The position numbers and the translations under genes were made by a program. Below are positions 34,019 through 44,242 of a DNA stretch of 64,000 bases, in pieces. The DNA is taken from the NCBI RefSeq assembly GCF_027257875.1, contig NZ_JAPVQY010000009.1:108119-172118 (forward strand), given 5' to 3'. Source of the stretch: Burkholderia sp. IMCC1007 (lineage in GTDB: Bacteria; Pseudomonadota; Gammaproteobacteria; Burkholderiales; Burkholderiaceae). The notes under the pieces are model-generated. The model was not told where the DNA came from, searched no databases, and saw only the letters and a program-made list of their open reading frames with translations. Position 1 is the first letter of the stretch, and each line of letters opens with the position of its first letter.

Positions 34019-34867
34019 TCAGGCGCCCGCGTCGCGCAGGAACGTCGCGACGGCTGCCAGCACGTCGTCGGTCCGCTCGCGGTGCGGCATGTGCCCGCAT
34101 CCGTCAAGCAGCAGGAGCGACGACGGCCCGGCCACGCGCGCGGCGATGCGCTTCGGATGCACGTCCGAACCGTATTCGTCCTGCTCGCCGTGAATCGCGA
34201 GCGTCGCGCAGTGCACGTGCGGCAGTTCGTCGTCGAGACTCCAGTCGCGAAACGCCGGCGACAGCCACGTGTCGACCCACGCGCGCAGCACCCATTCGGC
34301 CCTGTCGCCGTGATAGCGCGCGAGCCGGTCGAGCTGGCCCGGCGCGTCGAACTGCTCGCCCGCTTCGCGAATGCCGTCGCGCGTGCGATCTTCGACGAAT
34401 GCCTGCGCGGCGACGGTCACCAGTGCACGGCAACGCGTCGGTTGCGCGGCCGCGCAGCCGACCGCCATGCCGCCGCCGACGCTGTGCCCGAACACGACGA
34501 ACGCATCGATGCCGAAGTGCTCGAGCACCGCACGAAACCCGTGGTCGGCTTCGTCGCGCACGAACGTCGTGCGGAGCCGGCCCGGATGACGATCCGAGCG
34601 GCCGAAGCCGAGCCGGTCGTACGCGATCACGTCGCGTCGCGTCGCGCGTGCCAGTTGCGCGGGGAAATCGCGCCACAGGTCGACACAGCCGAGCGAATCG
34701 TGCAGCAGCACGATCGGTGCGGCCGGCTTAGGTGCGGCCGGCTTAGGCGCGGCCGGCTCAGGCGCGCCAGCCCGCCGCCAGCGCTTCGCAAAGAGACGCC
34801 CTTGCGGTGTCTCGACGAAAGTCTCTTCGGTCACGATATCGGTCATCTGTCTGTCGTCGTTCTGCAT
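34019..34867 (-). CDS. Alpha/beta-fold hydrolase
   Basis: A 282-residue alpha/beta hydrolase. The nucleophile elbow is VFGHSVGGGMAV, the oxyanion region is VLLHDSLGCVDLWRDFP, the acid is in IHGEQDEYG and the catalytic His in LDGCGHMPHRE. The fold is of the esterase/haloperoxidase-like class, and the substrate is unknown. Near the N-terminus a PKPAA-type repeat, encoded by three copies of a 15-bp unit at 34716-34760, makes a short proline-rich linker between the first strands; its copy number probably varies between strains. ATG 34867 is used and ATG 34846 (MTDIV) is possible; neither has a strong ribosome-binding site. Confidence 0.88.
   Translation of the reverse strand: MQNDDRQMTDIVTEETFVETPQGRLFAKRWRRAGAPEPAAPKPAAPKPAAPIVLLHDSLGCVDLWRDFPAQLARATRRDVIAYDRLGFGRSDRHPGRLRTTFVRDEADHGFRAVLEHFGIDAFVVFGHSVGGGMAVGCAAAQPTRCRALVTVAAQAFVEDRTRDGIREAGEQFDAPGQLDRLARYHGDRAEWVLRAWVDTWLSPAFRDWSLDDELPHVHCATLAIHGEQDEYGSDVHPKRIAARVAGPSSLLLLDGCGHMPHRERTDDVLAAVATFLRDAGA
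34716..34760. repeat. 15-bp in-frame tandem repeat within the hydrolase gene
   Basis: Three copies of GGTGCGGCCGGCTTA (third copy with two changes), encoding PKPAA repeats on the minus strand. The unit is a multiple of three, so copy-number change keeps the frame. Confidence 0.9.
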
Positions 34868-34960
34868 GAAAACGGCGGCACGCCGGCGTGCCGCATCGAA
34901 TGCCGGTGATGGTGGCCCGGCGCCGCGCGCCGCGTCAGGCGAGCCCCATCGCGCGCCCGC

Positions 34961-35878
34961 TCATTCGGGCTGCGGCGGCAGGTATTCCATCTGCGCTTCG
35001 TCGTACAGCCGGTAGATCAGCGCCTGTATCGCGCGAATGTCCTCCGACTCGTCGAGCATCCGCATGCTCATGATGATCGGCGACACGAGGTTCGGGTCGT
35101 CGAGCGGCTTGTAGCTGATGTCGTCGCGCTTCAGGCCATATACGCTGTGCGGCACGACCGACACGCCCTCGCCCATTGCGACGAGTCCGAGCGCGATCTG
35201 CAGTTCGCGCGTCTCGTAGATGCGCCGCGGCTGCAGCGCGCGATCGTGGAAGGCCGCGAGCACCTGGTCCGCATAGCTCGGCCGCGGCTCCTTCGGGAAG
35301 ATGATCAGCGTGTCGTGCACGAGATCGTGCAGCGACAGCACCGACTTCGCGCCGTCGAGCGGATGGCCGACCGGCAGCGCGACGATCATCCGCTCCTCGC
35401 GCAGCACGACCCGCCGCACGCTCGGATCCTCGTGGCGGATCCGTCCGAACCCGACGTCGATGCGCCCTTCCTTCAGCGCCTTGATCTGGTCCATCGTCGA
35501 CATTTCATGCAGGGTCAACTCGACGGCCGGATACTCGCTGCGAAAGCGCCGGATGATCTTCGGCAGCATCCCGTACAGCGTCGAGCCGACGAAACCGACC
35601 GACATGCTGCGCTCGATCTTGCCGACGCGCTTCGTCATCGATTCGAGCTCGGTCGTCTGCGCGAGCAGTTGCACCGCGTGCGAATAGAAGAAGCGCCCGG
35701 CGTCGGTCAGCTTCAGCGGCCGCGCGTTGCGCTCGAACAGCGGCACGCCGAGTTCGTCCTCGAGCTGCTGGATCTGCCGGCTCAGCGGCGGCTGCGCGAT
35801 GTGCAGCCGCTCGGCCGCCCGCGTGAAATTCCGCTCCTCGGCAACCGCGACGAAGTAGCGGAGATGTCTCAACTCCAT
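34961..35878 (-). CDS. LysR-family regulator (CatR/BenM-like)
   Basis: A 305-residue LysR regulator. MELRHLRYFVAVAEERNFTR and AAERLHIAQPPLSRQIQQLE form a very typical winged helix of the CatR/BenM subgroup. The effector domain has SVGFVGSTLYGMLPKIIRRF, IDVGFGRIRHED and VALPVGHPL, all shared with the muconate-responsive regulators. No catabolic genes for benzoate or catechol lie beside it, so a regulon elsewhere or a different effector is likely. The C-terminus ends QMEYLPPQPE. It is transcribed toward the hydrolase gene with a 93 bp gap. Confidence 0.9.
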   Translation of the reverse strand: MELRHLRYFVAVAEERNFTRAAERLHIAQPPLSRQIQQLEDELGVPLFERNARPLKLTDAGRFFYSHAVQLLAQTTELESMTKRVGKIERSMSVGFVGSTLYGMLPKIIRRFRSEYPAVELTLHEMSTMDQIKALKEGRIDVGFGRIRHEDPSVRRVVLREERMIVALPVGHPLDGAKSVLSLHDLVHDTLIIFPKEPRPSYADQVLAAFHDRALQPRRIYETRELQIALGLVAMGEGVSVVPHSVYGLKRDDISYKPLDDPNLVSPIIMSMRMLDESEDIRAIQALIYRLYDEAQMEYLPPQPE

Positions 35879-36032
35879 TTCGATCCCTCCCGGACCGGCA
35901 CCGGACGCTCATCCGGCAGCGCGCCGGCCACGCTCGCGCCTTTCGTCCCGTGCGTGCCTGTCCCGATCCCATGACGATACCTCAGCCGGCGTCGGTACCG
36001 GTTCGAGCCGCATCGCGCAAAACGCAAAACAA

Positions 36033-36057
36033 AACGGGAAGCGCGCGGCTTCCCGTT
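36033..36057 (-). terminator. Intrinsic terminator of the DUF3717 gene
   Basis: AACGGGAAGC (36033-36042) pairs with GCTTCCCGTT (36048-36057) around a five-base loop. On the minus strand it is followed by TTTTGTTTT. It is 41 bp past the DUF3717 stop. The stem is nearly the same sequence as the lysP terminator at 36578. Confidence 0.85.
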
Positions 36058-36098
36058 CCTTCATCGACGCTGCACTGCGGCATCGGCGCGACCGCGCG

Positions 36099-36344
36099 TC
36101 ATGCCTCGGTCGCGTACAGCGCGTCGCGCTGCGCGTCGCTCAGCGAATCGAGCGGCACGTCCGGCAGCCGATAGCAGATCATCGCGCCGTACAGCTCGGC
36201 GAGACAATTGCTGCCGGCGTCCAGAACGTAGCCGTCCTCGCCGTCCGGGGCGGGCGGATACACTTCGCGCCACGCATTGATCGCGGCTTCGATTCGCACG
36301 ATGGAAACGGGTCCGGCCTTCCGCTCGGCGGGTGATGCGCTCAT
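36099..36344 (-). CDS. DUF3717 domain protein
   Basis: An 81-residue cytosolic protein of the small DUF3717 family, widespread in Burkholderia. VSIVRIEAAINAWREVYPPA covers the N-terminal helix, and NCLAELYGAMICYRLPDVPL is the conserved helix. AGAGGAATCC precedes the ATG at 36344, which fixes the start well inside a longer in-frame reading region. Function is unknown. It sits between two near-identical terminator hairpins, so it is its own transcription unit. Confidence 0.88.
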   Translation of the reverse strand: MSASPAERKAGPVSIVRIEAAINAWREVYPPAPDGEDGYVLDAGSNCLAELYGAMICYRLPDVPLDSLSDAQRDALYATEA

Positions 36345-36577
36345 GGATTCCTCTGGGTTGCGCTGCGCGGGCCATGCTGGCCGCGACGAAACGATGAAAA
36401 CGCCGGGCGCCGCCGGCCGTCGCAGGCAGCGCACACGCCGGATGCCGATCCGCGCCGCGCTCGTCGCGCCGGCCGGGCCGCAGCCCGGTAGGGTCGGGAA
36501 ATATAACCGGCTTTGACCCCGTGCAGGCGAAAGCCGACAAAAAAAGCGGGGTCGGCAAGCACGATCGCGCACAAAGA

Positions 36578-36605
36578 AAACGGGAAGCCCGCGGGCTTCC
36601 CGTTT
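36578..36605. terminator. Bidirectional terminator after lysP
   Basis: AAACGGGAAGCCC (36578-36590) and GGGCTTCCCGTTT (36593-36605) form a perfect 13-base inverted repeat 36 bp past the lysP stop. A- and T-rich ends on both sides suit termination from either strand. Confidence 0.85.
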
Positions 36606-36640
36606 CGTCGGAGCTCGCGCGGCGGCGTGCCGCGCCCGCA

Positions 36641-38176
36641 TCAGCCGGCGGTTTCGCGGTTCGTCACGCGCTGCGCTTGCGCGCCGCGATTCGCGGCGAC
36701 CCACGGCGCGATCTCCATGTCCTCGTAACGCACGAACCGGCTCTTGTTCATGAACCGGTAGCCGAGCCACACGACGACGAACAGCGGAATGCCGACGTAG
36801 GTCGCGGCGACGCCGGCCCAGTCGATCCGGTTCGCGAGGAACGCCTGATAGTCCTGCCCCAGCGCGATCACGAGACACAGCACGAACGCGAACAGCGGGC
36901 CGAACGGGAACCACTTCGACTGGTACGGCAGCTGGTCGACCGAATAGCCCTGCGTCACGTAACCCTTGCGGAACCGGTAATGGCTGATCGCGATGCCGAG
37001 CCACGCGATGAAGCCGGTCATCCCCGACGTGTTCAGCAGCCACAGGTACACCGTCTTGTCGCCGTAGAGCGACGTGAAGAAGCACAGCGCGCCGACGGCG
37101 GTGGTCGCATACAGCGCATTGCGCGGCACGCCGCCCGGCGACAGCTTCGCGAACAGCTTCGGCGCACGGCCTTCGGTCGCGAGGTTGTACAGCATCCGCG
37201 TGGATGCGTACATGCCCGAGTTGCCGGCCGACAGCACGGCCGTCAGGATCACCGCGTTCATCACGCCGGCCGCGAACGCGAGGCCCGCGTGGCGGAACAC
37301 GAGCGTAAACGGGCTCACGCCGATGTCGGTGACGTCGCTCTTCAGCAGGTTCGGGTCGGTGTACGGAATCAGCACGCCGATCACGAAGATCGCGAGCACA
37401 TAGAACAGCAGGATCCGCCAGAACACCTGGCGCACCGCGCGCGGGATCGTCGTGCGCGGGTTTTCCGATTCGCCGGCCGCGACGCCGATCAGCTCCGTGC
37501 CCTGGAACGAGAAGCCCGCGATCATCGCGACGCCCATCAGCGCCGGCAGGCCGCCGGCGAACGGCGCGTCGCCGATCGTCAGGTTGCCCCAGCCGTTGCT
37601 CGGCGCGCCCTTCAGAATGCCGAAGATCATCAGCAGGCCGACGCCGATGAACGCGACCACGGTGACGACCTTGATCAGCGCGAACCAGTATTCGGCTTCG
37701 CCAAAGCCGCGCACGGTCAGCGCGTTGAGCAGGAACATCACGCCGAGGAACGCGGCGCTCCACCAGACGCCCGGCACGTTCGGGAACCAGTAGTGCATCA
37801 CGAGCTGCGCGGCGACGAGTTCGACCGCGATCGTCACCGCCCAGTTGTACCAGTAGTTCCAGCCGAGCGCGAAGCCGAAGCCTTCGTCGACGTATTTCGC
37901 GCCGTAGGTCGCGAACGACCCCGACACCGGCATGAACGCGGCCATTTCGCCGAGGCTCGTCATCAGGAAGTAGACCATCAGGCCGATCAGCATGTACGCG
38001 ACCATCGCGCCGCCGGGGCCGGCCTGCGAAATCGATGCGCCGGACGCGACGAACAGGCCCGTGCCGATCGAGCCGCCGATGGCGATCATCGTCAGGTGGC
38101 GCGCCTTCAGCGCGCGATGAAGCTTGGGTGGGTTCGCGGACGAACCGGGTTGGTCGGAATTCGGGATTGCGGACAT
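36641..38176 (-). CDS. lysP: Lysine-specific permease
   Basis: A 511-residue APC-superfamily transporter with twelve predicted helices. It follows E. coli LysP almost block by block: ALKARHLTMIAIGGSIGTGL, SYxLIGLMVYFLMTSLGE-like helix 2, GSFATYGAKYVDEGFGFALG, WNYWYNWAVTIAVELVAAQL and GMYASTRMLYNLATEGRAPK. LysP imports lysine with protons and in E. coli also acts as a co-sensor of CadC. ATG 38176 (MSAIPNSDQPG) is chosen because sequence before it is Arg-rich and unlike the family; ATG 38221 is possible. It ends in a strong bidirectional terminator. No cad genes are nearby. Confidence 0.93.
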   Translation of the reverse strand: MSAIPNSDQPGSSANPPKLHRALKARHLTMIAIGGSIGTGLFVASGASISQAGPGGAMVAYMLIGLMVYFLMTSLGEMAAFMPVSGSFATYGAKYVDEGFGFALGWNYWYNWAVTIAVELVAAQLVMHYWFPNVPGVWWSAAFLGVMFLLNALTVRGFGEAEYWFALIKVVTVVAFIGVGLLMIFGILKGAPSNGWGNLTIGDAPFAGGLPALMGVAMIAGFSFQGTELIGVAAGESENPRTTIPRAVRQVFWRILLFYVLAIFVIGVLIPYTDPNLLKSDVTDIGVSPFTLVFRHAGLAFAAGVMNAVILTAVLSAGNSGMYASTRMLYNLATEGRAPKLFAKLSPGGVPRNALYATTAVGALCFFTSLYGDKTVYLWLLNTSGMTGFIAWLGIAISHYRFRKGYVTQGYSVDQLPYQSKWFPFGPLFAFVLCLVIALGQDYQAFLANRIDWAGVAATYVGIPLFVVVWLGYRFMNKSRFVRYEDMEIAPWVAANRGAQAQRVTNRETAG

Positions 38177-38773
38177 AAACGAGACGAACGTTGAGCGGGC
38201 CGGCATCCGGGGCCGGCGCATGCGGGATCGGGGCGCGCGATGCGCCGCCTGCCGTGCATTCGATGCGGCCCCGATACGCGTTGCGCGCCGGGCGCCTGCG
38301 GCGAAGCGCGGATTCTACCTGATTCGTCAGCGGGACAGCTCCGGTCCCGACGCGTCGCCATCGCATGCAGACGCCGCAGAATCAACGGGTTGGACGCAGC
38401 GCGCACGGCGCCGCGCCGACCGCGGCGGCGCCCGGACAGAAAGCCGTATTTTTTCAGGGCCGGTTCGCAATGCCAAAGCCGCAATACCCGAGCGGTATTC
38501 GATGCAGGGCCGGATCGCGCATTAATCCGACAAGGCAATCCGCATGCGCCCCATTATTCAGACAAAACACATGCACTCGCGATTGATTTAAATCAAATCG
38601 TTCACGCAGGACGCGGTAATCATGCGTAACGGTTCGGGATCGCCAGTCACGCATGCAGGTTTCGCATCGCCCGGCTAAAATTCAGGAATTCGCGAGATAA
38701 TACGGATTAATTCGAAATATTAGCGCGCGGCATCGTCTACGACGCAACTGCCCGTCGCCCCGCCCCCCCGAGG
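38177..38773. promoter_or_regulatory. Divergent region between lysP and the diguanylate cyclase gene
   Basis: About 600 bp without a credible gene. The part nearest the diguanylate cyclase (38560-38740) is clearly AT-richer (GATTTAAATC near 38582, AATACGGATTAATTCG near 38700) and probably holds its promoter. I saw no strong inverted repeat. Confidence 0.4.
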
Positions 38774-40306
38774 ATGAAGCCATACCCGCTGCCCGCCGCG
38801 CTGCGCCGCCATACCGCGGCGGCCGTCGCACGCGTTTTGTCGCCCCGCGGCGTACTCGTCGCGGGCATCGTGCTGCTGCTGTTCAGCTGGGGACTCTCCA
38901 CGTCGCTGTTAATCGAGGCGCGCCACGACGCATATGACCATGCGGTCCAAAATGCGCGCAACCTGATGCTGCTGATCGAGCGCGATATTTCGCGCAATAT
39001 CGAACTGTATGATCTGTCGCTGCAAAACGTCGTCGACGGTGTCGCCGATCCGGAGCTGATGGCACTGCCGCCGCGCCAGCGTCACCGGCTGCTGTTCGAT
39101 CGCGCGGCGACCGGCGCGTATCTCGGCGCCATTTTCGTGATGGATCCGCACGGCAATATCGTGATCGACTCGGCCGCGTCGCCGCCGCGGGGCGGCAATT
39201 TCGCCGATCGCGCGTATTTCGCCGTGCACCGCGACCGCCTCGCGCAGGGCCTCTACATCAGCCGGCCCTATGCATCCCGGCTGCGCGGCGGCGCACTGAC
39301 GATCGCGCTCAGCCGCCGGATCACGCTCGCCGACGGCCGCTTCGGCGGCATCGTCGTCGGCACGCTCAGCGTCGACTACTTCCGCGCGCTGCTCGACGGT
39401 CTCGCGGTCGGCCGGCACGGCAGCGCGGCGATCGTCGAGAACAACGGCGCGCTCGTGTCGCGCCTGCCGTACGACGCGCGGGTGGTCGGCCTCGACCTTC
39501 ACGACGCCCCGCTCTTCATCGAGGCGCAGCGCCGCAGCGAAGGCGCGCTCACCGGCGTCGGTACGATCGACGGCGTGCGGCGCATCTATGTTTACAAGCA
39601 TCTCGATAACCTGCCGCTCATCGTCGACGTCGCGCCGGCCGAGATCGACATCTACGCATCGTGGCGCAATCGCGCGATCTGGACCGCGGTGCTGATGGGC
39701 CTGTTCACCGCATTCATCGTCGGGGGCTCGCTCGCGCTGTCGCGCGAGCTCAAGCGTCGGCAGATGGCCGAGTCGAAGCTGTACCGGCTCGCGCACACCG
39801 ATTCGCTGACCGGCCTCGACAATCGCGGCACGTTCGACGCTGTGCTCGCGAAGGAAGCGCAGCGCGCGTCGCGCAGCGGCCGCCCGCTGTCGGTGCTGTT
39901 CGTCGACGTCGATCACTTCAAGGCGTTCAACGACTACTACGGCCATCTCGCCGGCGACGACGTGTTGCATCGCGTCGCGCAATCCGCATCGTGCTGCCTG
40001 CGCCGCGACGGCGACCACATCGCGCGCTACGGCGGCGAGGAATTCGTCGTCACGCTGCCCGACACCGATGCGCAGGGCGCGGCCACCGTCGCCGAAGCAA
40101 TCCGCCGGGCGATCGCCGGGCTCGCCATCGCGCATGGCGCGAGCCCGTACGGCCACGTGACGGCCAGCATCGGCGCCGCCACCGCCACCGGCGGGCGCGT
40201 GAATGCCGCGACGCTGCTGCGGCAGGCCGACGAGGCGCTGTACCGCGCGAAGTCAGGCGGCCGCAATCGCGTGTCAAGCCCGGAGCCGAGCGCGGCCGAC
40301 GCGTGA
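38774..40306 (+). CDS. Membrane diguanylate cyclase with periplasmic dCache-like sensor
   Basis: A 510-residue c-di-GMP synthase. Helix one at about 26-47 and helix two at about 300-325 bracket a periplasmic sensor with dCache features (GAIFVMDPHGNIVIDSAAS; FADRAYFAVHRDRLAQGLYI). The GGDEF domain starts at DSLTGLDNRGTFDAVL and has DVDHFKAFNDYYGHLAGDDV. The active site is GGEEF at 420-424, which is catalytically competent. The inhibitory site RDGD (RxxD) is at 411-414, five residues upstream, so product inhibition is expected. No EAL domain is present. The NfrB homologue 19 kb away has a c-di-GMP receptor domain, so this enzyme could feed it, among other targets. No ribosome-binding site is obvious. 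Confidence 0.94.
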   Translation: MKPYPLPAALRRHTAAAVARVLSPRGVLVAGIVLLLFSWGLSTSLLIEARHDAYDHAVQNARNLMLLIERDISRNIELYDLSLQNVVDGVADPELMALPPRQRHRLLFDRAATGAYLGAIFVMDPHGNIVIDSAASPPRGGNFADRAYFAVHRDRLAQGLYISRPYASRLRGGALTIALSRRITLADGRFGGIVVGTLSVDYFRALLDGLAVGRHGSAAIVENNGALVSRLPYDARVVGLDLHDAPLFIEAQRRSEGALTGVGTIDGVRRIYVYKHLDNLPLIVDVAPAEIDIYASWRNRAIWTAVLMGLFTAFIVGGSLALSRELKRRQMAESKLYRLAHTDSLTGLDNRGTFDAVLAKEAQRASRSGRPLSVLFVDVDHFKAFNDYYGHLAGDDVLHRVAQSASCCLRRDGDHIARYGGEEFVVTLPDTDAQGAATVAEAIRRAIAGLAIAHGASPYGHVTASIGAATATGGRVNAATLLRQADEALYRAKSGGRNRVSSPEPSAADA

Positions 40307-40310
40307 CGGG

Positions 40311-40373
40311 ACGTGACGTGACGTGACGTGACGTGGCGTGACGTGACGTGGCGTGGCGTGACCTGACGTGACG
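40311..40373. repeat. 5-bp tandem repeat (ACGTG) after the diguanylate cyclase gene
   Basis: About twelve imperfect copies of ACGTG/GCGTG start five bases past the diguanylate cyclase stop. It is non-coding on the plus strand. Copy number probably varies, and it could influence mRNA 3' stability. Confidence 0.85.
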
Positions 40374-40515
40374 GCTGGCCGCGTCGCGCCGCGACGGCGT
40401 GGACAGCCCGCACACCTTCAGCTAGCGTTACGTCAGCTGCGCATGCGGCGCGGCGCCGGCCCGCGCAGGCCGCCCGCGCGTATTCCGGCCGCCCGCCGGC
40501 CACCCTCGATCCGTC

Positions 40516-41595
40516 ATGACCGCCCAGCTCCCCTCCCGCCTGCCGCCGCTCGTGCGCCACACGCTTCGTCCGCTGCTGGACCCGTACCGGCGCTACCGGC
40601 ACGCGAAACTGATCCACGCGGCGCGCGTCGCGCTCGCGATTCTCGTGTCGATCGCGCTGTCCACCGGCCTGCGCGTGCCGCACGGCGAATGGTCGACGAT
40701 CACCGTGCTGATCGTCGTCGGCGGGCTGCAGCATCACGGCAACATCCGCAAGAAGGCGGCCGAGCGCGCGCTCGGCACGTCGATCGGCGCGCGCGCGGGG
40801 CGCGCGCTGATCCTGCTCTACTCGTTCCTGCACGCGCCGCTCGCGATCTATCTGCTGATGGCGATCGCGTGCGGCTTCTGCGCGTATCACGCGATCGGCA
40901 AGGCCGGCTATATCGCGCTGCTGTCGGCGATCACGATGGTGATCGTCGCCGGGCACGGCGACAACGAGATCGTCGACGGCCTGTGGCGCGCGGTGAACGT
41001 GCTGACCGGCATCGCGATCGCGCTGGCGTTCTCGTTCGCGCTGCCGCTCTACGCGACCTACTCGTGGCGCTACAAGCTCGCCGACGCGCTGCGCGCGTGC
41101 GCGGCCGTGCATGCGCGGCTCGCGGGCGACCGGCACGTGAGCGACGACGCGCACCTGAAGGAGATGGCCGCGCTGAGCACGCTGCTCGTGCAGTTGCGCT
41201 CGCTGATGCCGTCGGTGTCGAAGGAATGCGATATTCCGGTCTCGCAGCTCGAGGCGATCCAGCGCGGCCTGCGCCTGTGCATCGGCTATCTGGAGATCCT
41301 GTCGAGCACCGTGCCGGCCCGCGACGACGTGACGTCCCGCGAGTACGTGCGCACCGCGATGAAGGCCGTGAACCGGCGCATCCGCGACACGCTCGTCGGC
41401 GCGAGCCGCGCGCTGAAGTTCGGCACGCCGAGCCGGCTCACGCCGCGCCGCCGGCCGGCCGATCCGCCGCATGACGCGTCGCCGCTGCCGCCGCCGCAGT
41501 TGTCCGGCTACGTGTCGATCACGGTCAAGCTGGCCGGTGAAGTGGATCAGTTGCGCGAGAAACTGCTCGATACGGCGCGGGCGTGGAATATTTAA
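40516..41595 (+). CDS. FUSC-family inner-membrane protein
   Basis: A 359-residue protein of the FUSC/aromatic acid exporter-like superfamily. The N-terminal half has paired membrane helices: RVALAILVSIALSTGLRVPH, WSTITVLIVVGGLQHHGNIR, then AAERALGTSIGARAGRALIL and YIALLSAITMVIVAGHG. The pattern of an Arg-rich helix followed by a GT-rich segment is the FUSC hallmark. The C-terminal 170 residues are cytosolic and helical. Related proteins (YccS, AaeB) export aromatic acids or are linked to membrane stress. No membrane-fusion partner gene is adjacent. The ATG at 40516 fits the family start. Confidence 0.85.
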   Translation: MTAQLPSRLPPLVRHTLRPLLDPYRRYRHAKLIHAARVALAILVSIALSTGLRVPHGEWSTITVLIVVGGLQHHGNIRKKAAERALGTSIGARAGRALILLYSFLHAPLAIYLLMAIACGFCAYHAIGKAGYIALLSAITMVIVAGHGDNEIVDGLWRAVNVLTGIAIALAFSFALPLYATYSWRYKLADALRACAAVHARLAGDRHVSDDAHLKEMAALSTLLVQLRSLMPSVSKECDIPVSQLEAIQRGLRLCIGYLEILSSTVPARDDVTSREYVRTAMKAVNRRIRDTLVGASRALKFGTPSRLTPRRRPADPPHDASPLPPPQLSGYVSITVKLAGEVDQLREKLLDTARAWNI

Positions 41596-43272
<1,677 letters not shown>

Positions 43273-43288
43273 GCCGTTTTACCCGAAG

Positions 43289-43317
43289 CCGGCGCGCGTA
43301 GCCGATACGCGCGCCGG
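43289..43317 (+). terminator. Stem-loop after argG
   Basis: CCGGCGCGCGTA (43289-43300) pairs perfectly with TACGCGCGCCGG (43306-43317) around GCCGA, 16 bp past the argG stop. A very stable GC stem without a clear T tract; terminator or 3' stabiliser. Confidence 0.7.
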
Positions 43318-43409
43318 GCCGGGCCGCGCCGGGCAGGCCGTGTGTGCGTCGATGCATGCGCGGCCTGCCGGTTCTTCTGCTTGGCCCCTGCCTTTCTCCG
43401 CTTCTCGCG

Positions 43410-43478
43410 CTTTCCCCGCTTTCCCCGCTTTCCCCGCTTTCCCCGCTTTCCCCGCTTTCTCCGCTTTCTCCGCTTTCC
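43410..43478. repeat. 9-bp tandem repeat (CTTTCCCCG), 7.7 copies
   Basis: Seven full units of CTTTCCCCG/CTTTCTCCG and a partial eighth between argG and the kinase gene. In one frame it reads FPA/FSA tripeptides, but no gene start or ribosome-binding site supports translation. Confidence 0.95.
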
Positions 43479-43576
43479 TTCCGTGCTTTCACCCGCGATC
43501 GCGTCGCGCGCAAACGGCGCTGCAACGCTGCCGCGATCATGGCAAGCTGCGAGTCGTTCGATTTCCGACCCGGCTC

Positions 43577-44074
43577 ATGACTTCCCTCTTCGTCATTCAC
43601 GTGAACGGCCCAATCAACAGCGGCAAGACGACGATCGGTCGCGCACTCGCGCGCGTGCTGCCCGATGCGCGCTTCATCGACGGCGACGATCACGACGCGC
43701 CCGACGACGCCCCGTTCCACGAGCAGTGGGCGATCGCGCTGGCGCGCGTCGTCAACGAGATCGCGCATGCGCGCGAACGTCATCTGGTGATCGCCTATCC
43801 GATCGGCGACGCGGAATTCCGGCAGTTGCGCGCGGCCTGCGACGCACGCGATGCGCGCCTGTTCGTCGCGACGCTCGCGCCGCCCGAAGCGGTCGCCGCG
43901 TCGGATCGCGGCACGCGCACGCTGACGGACTGGGAGCGGCAGCGTATCGCCGAGATGTATCGGGAAGGGTATGCGGCGCGCGCGTTCAGCGACTGCTTCG
44001 TCGATACGTCGAGCGCGCCGGCCGATGCGTGTGCGGCGGAGATCGCGCGCCGCGCGGCGCTTCCGGCACCTTGA
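43577..44074 (+). CDS. P-loop kinase-like protein (shikimate/gluconate kinase fold)
   Basis: A 165-residue P-loop protein. Walker A is VNGPINSGKTTIGRALA, and ARFIDGDDHDAPDDAPFHEQ follows at the position where small-molecule kinases (shikimate kinase, gluconokinase) bind substrate through Asp. HLVIAYPIGDAEFRQL is the second nucleotide-fold strand. ERQRIAEMYREGY suits the lid. The substrate is unknown. The ATG at 43577 directly starts the first strand (MTSLFVIHVNG); longer frames run through the 9-bp repeat and are not credible. It has no operon partner. Confidence 0.82.
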   Translation: MTSLFVIHVNGPINSGKTTIGRALARVLPDARFIDGDDHDAPDDAPFHEQWAIALARVVNEIAHARERHLVIAYPIGDAEFRQLRAACDARDARLFVATLAPPEAVAASDRGTRTLTDWERQRIAEMYREGYAARAFSDCFVDTSSAPADACAAEIARRAALPAP

Positions 44075-44242
44075 TGCGCGCCGCCTGCAGCGCGTAGAAC
44101 CTCGCGGCCCTTGCGGATATATCCTCGGGGCTTTTCATCCGCCGGGCACTTCCTGCTCTGCATCCCGTGCTTGTGGTTCGGGCTCCGCGCATGAGCATGC
44201 GGCGTACGCGTCCGGATCCACGATCGCCGGCGCGCGCCGCCT

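Noticed and set aside
36521-38194. A 557-codon frame on the plus strand opposite lysP
   Set aside because: Composition is Arg/His/Glu-rich without motifs; lysP on the other strand is unmistakable.
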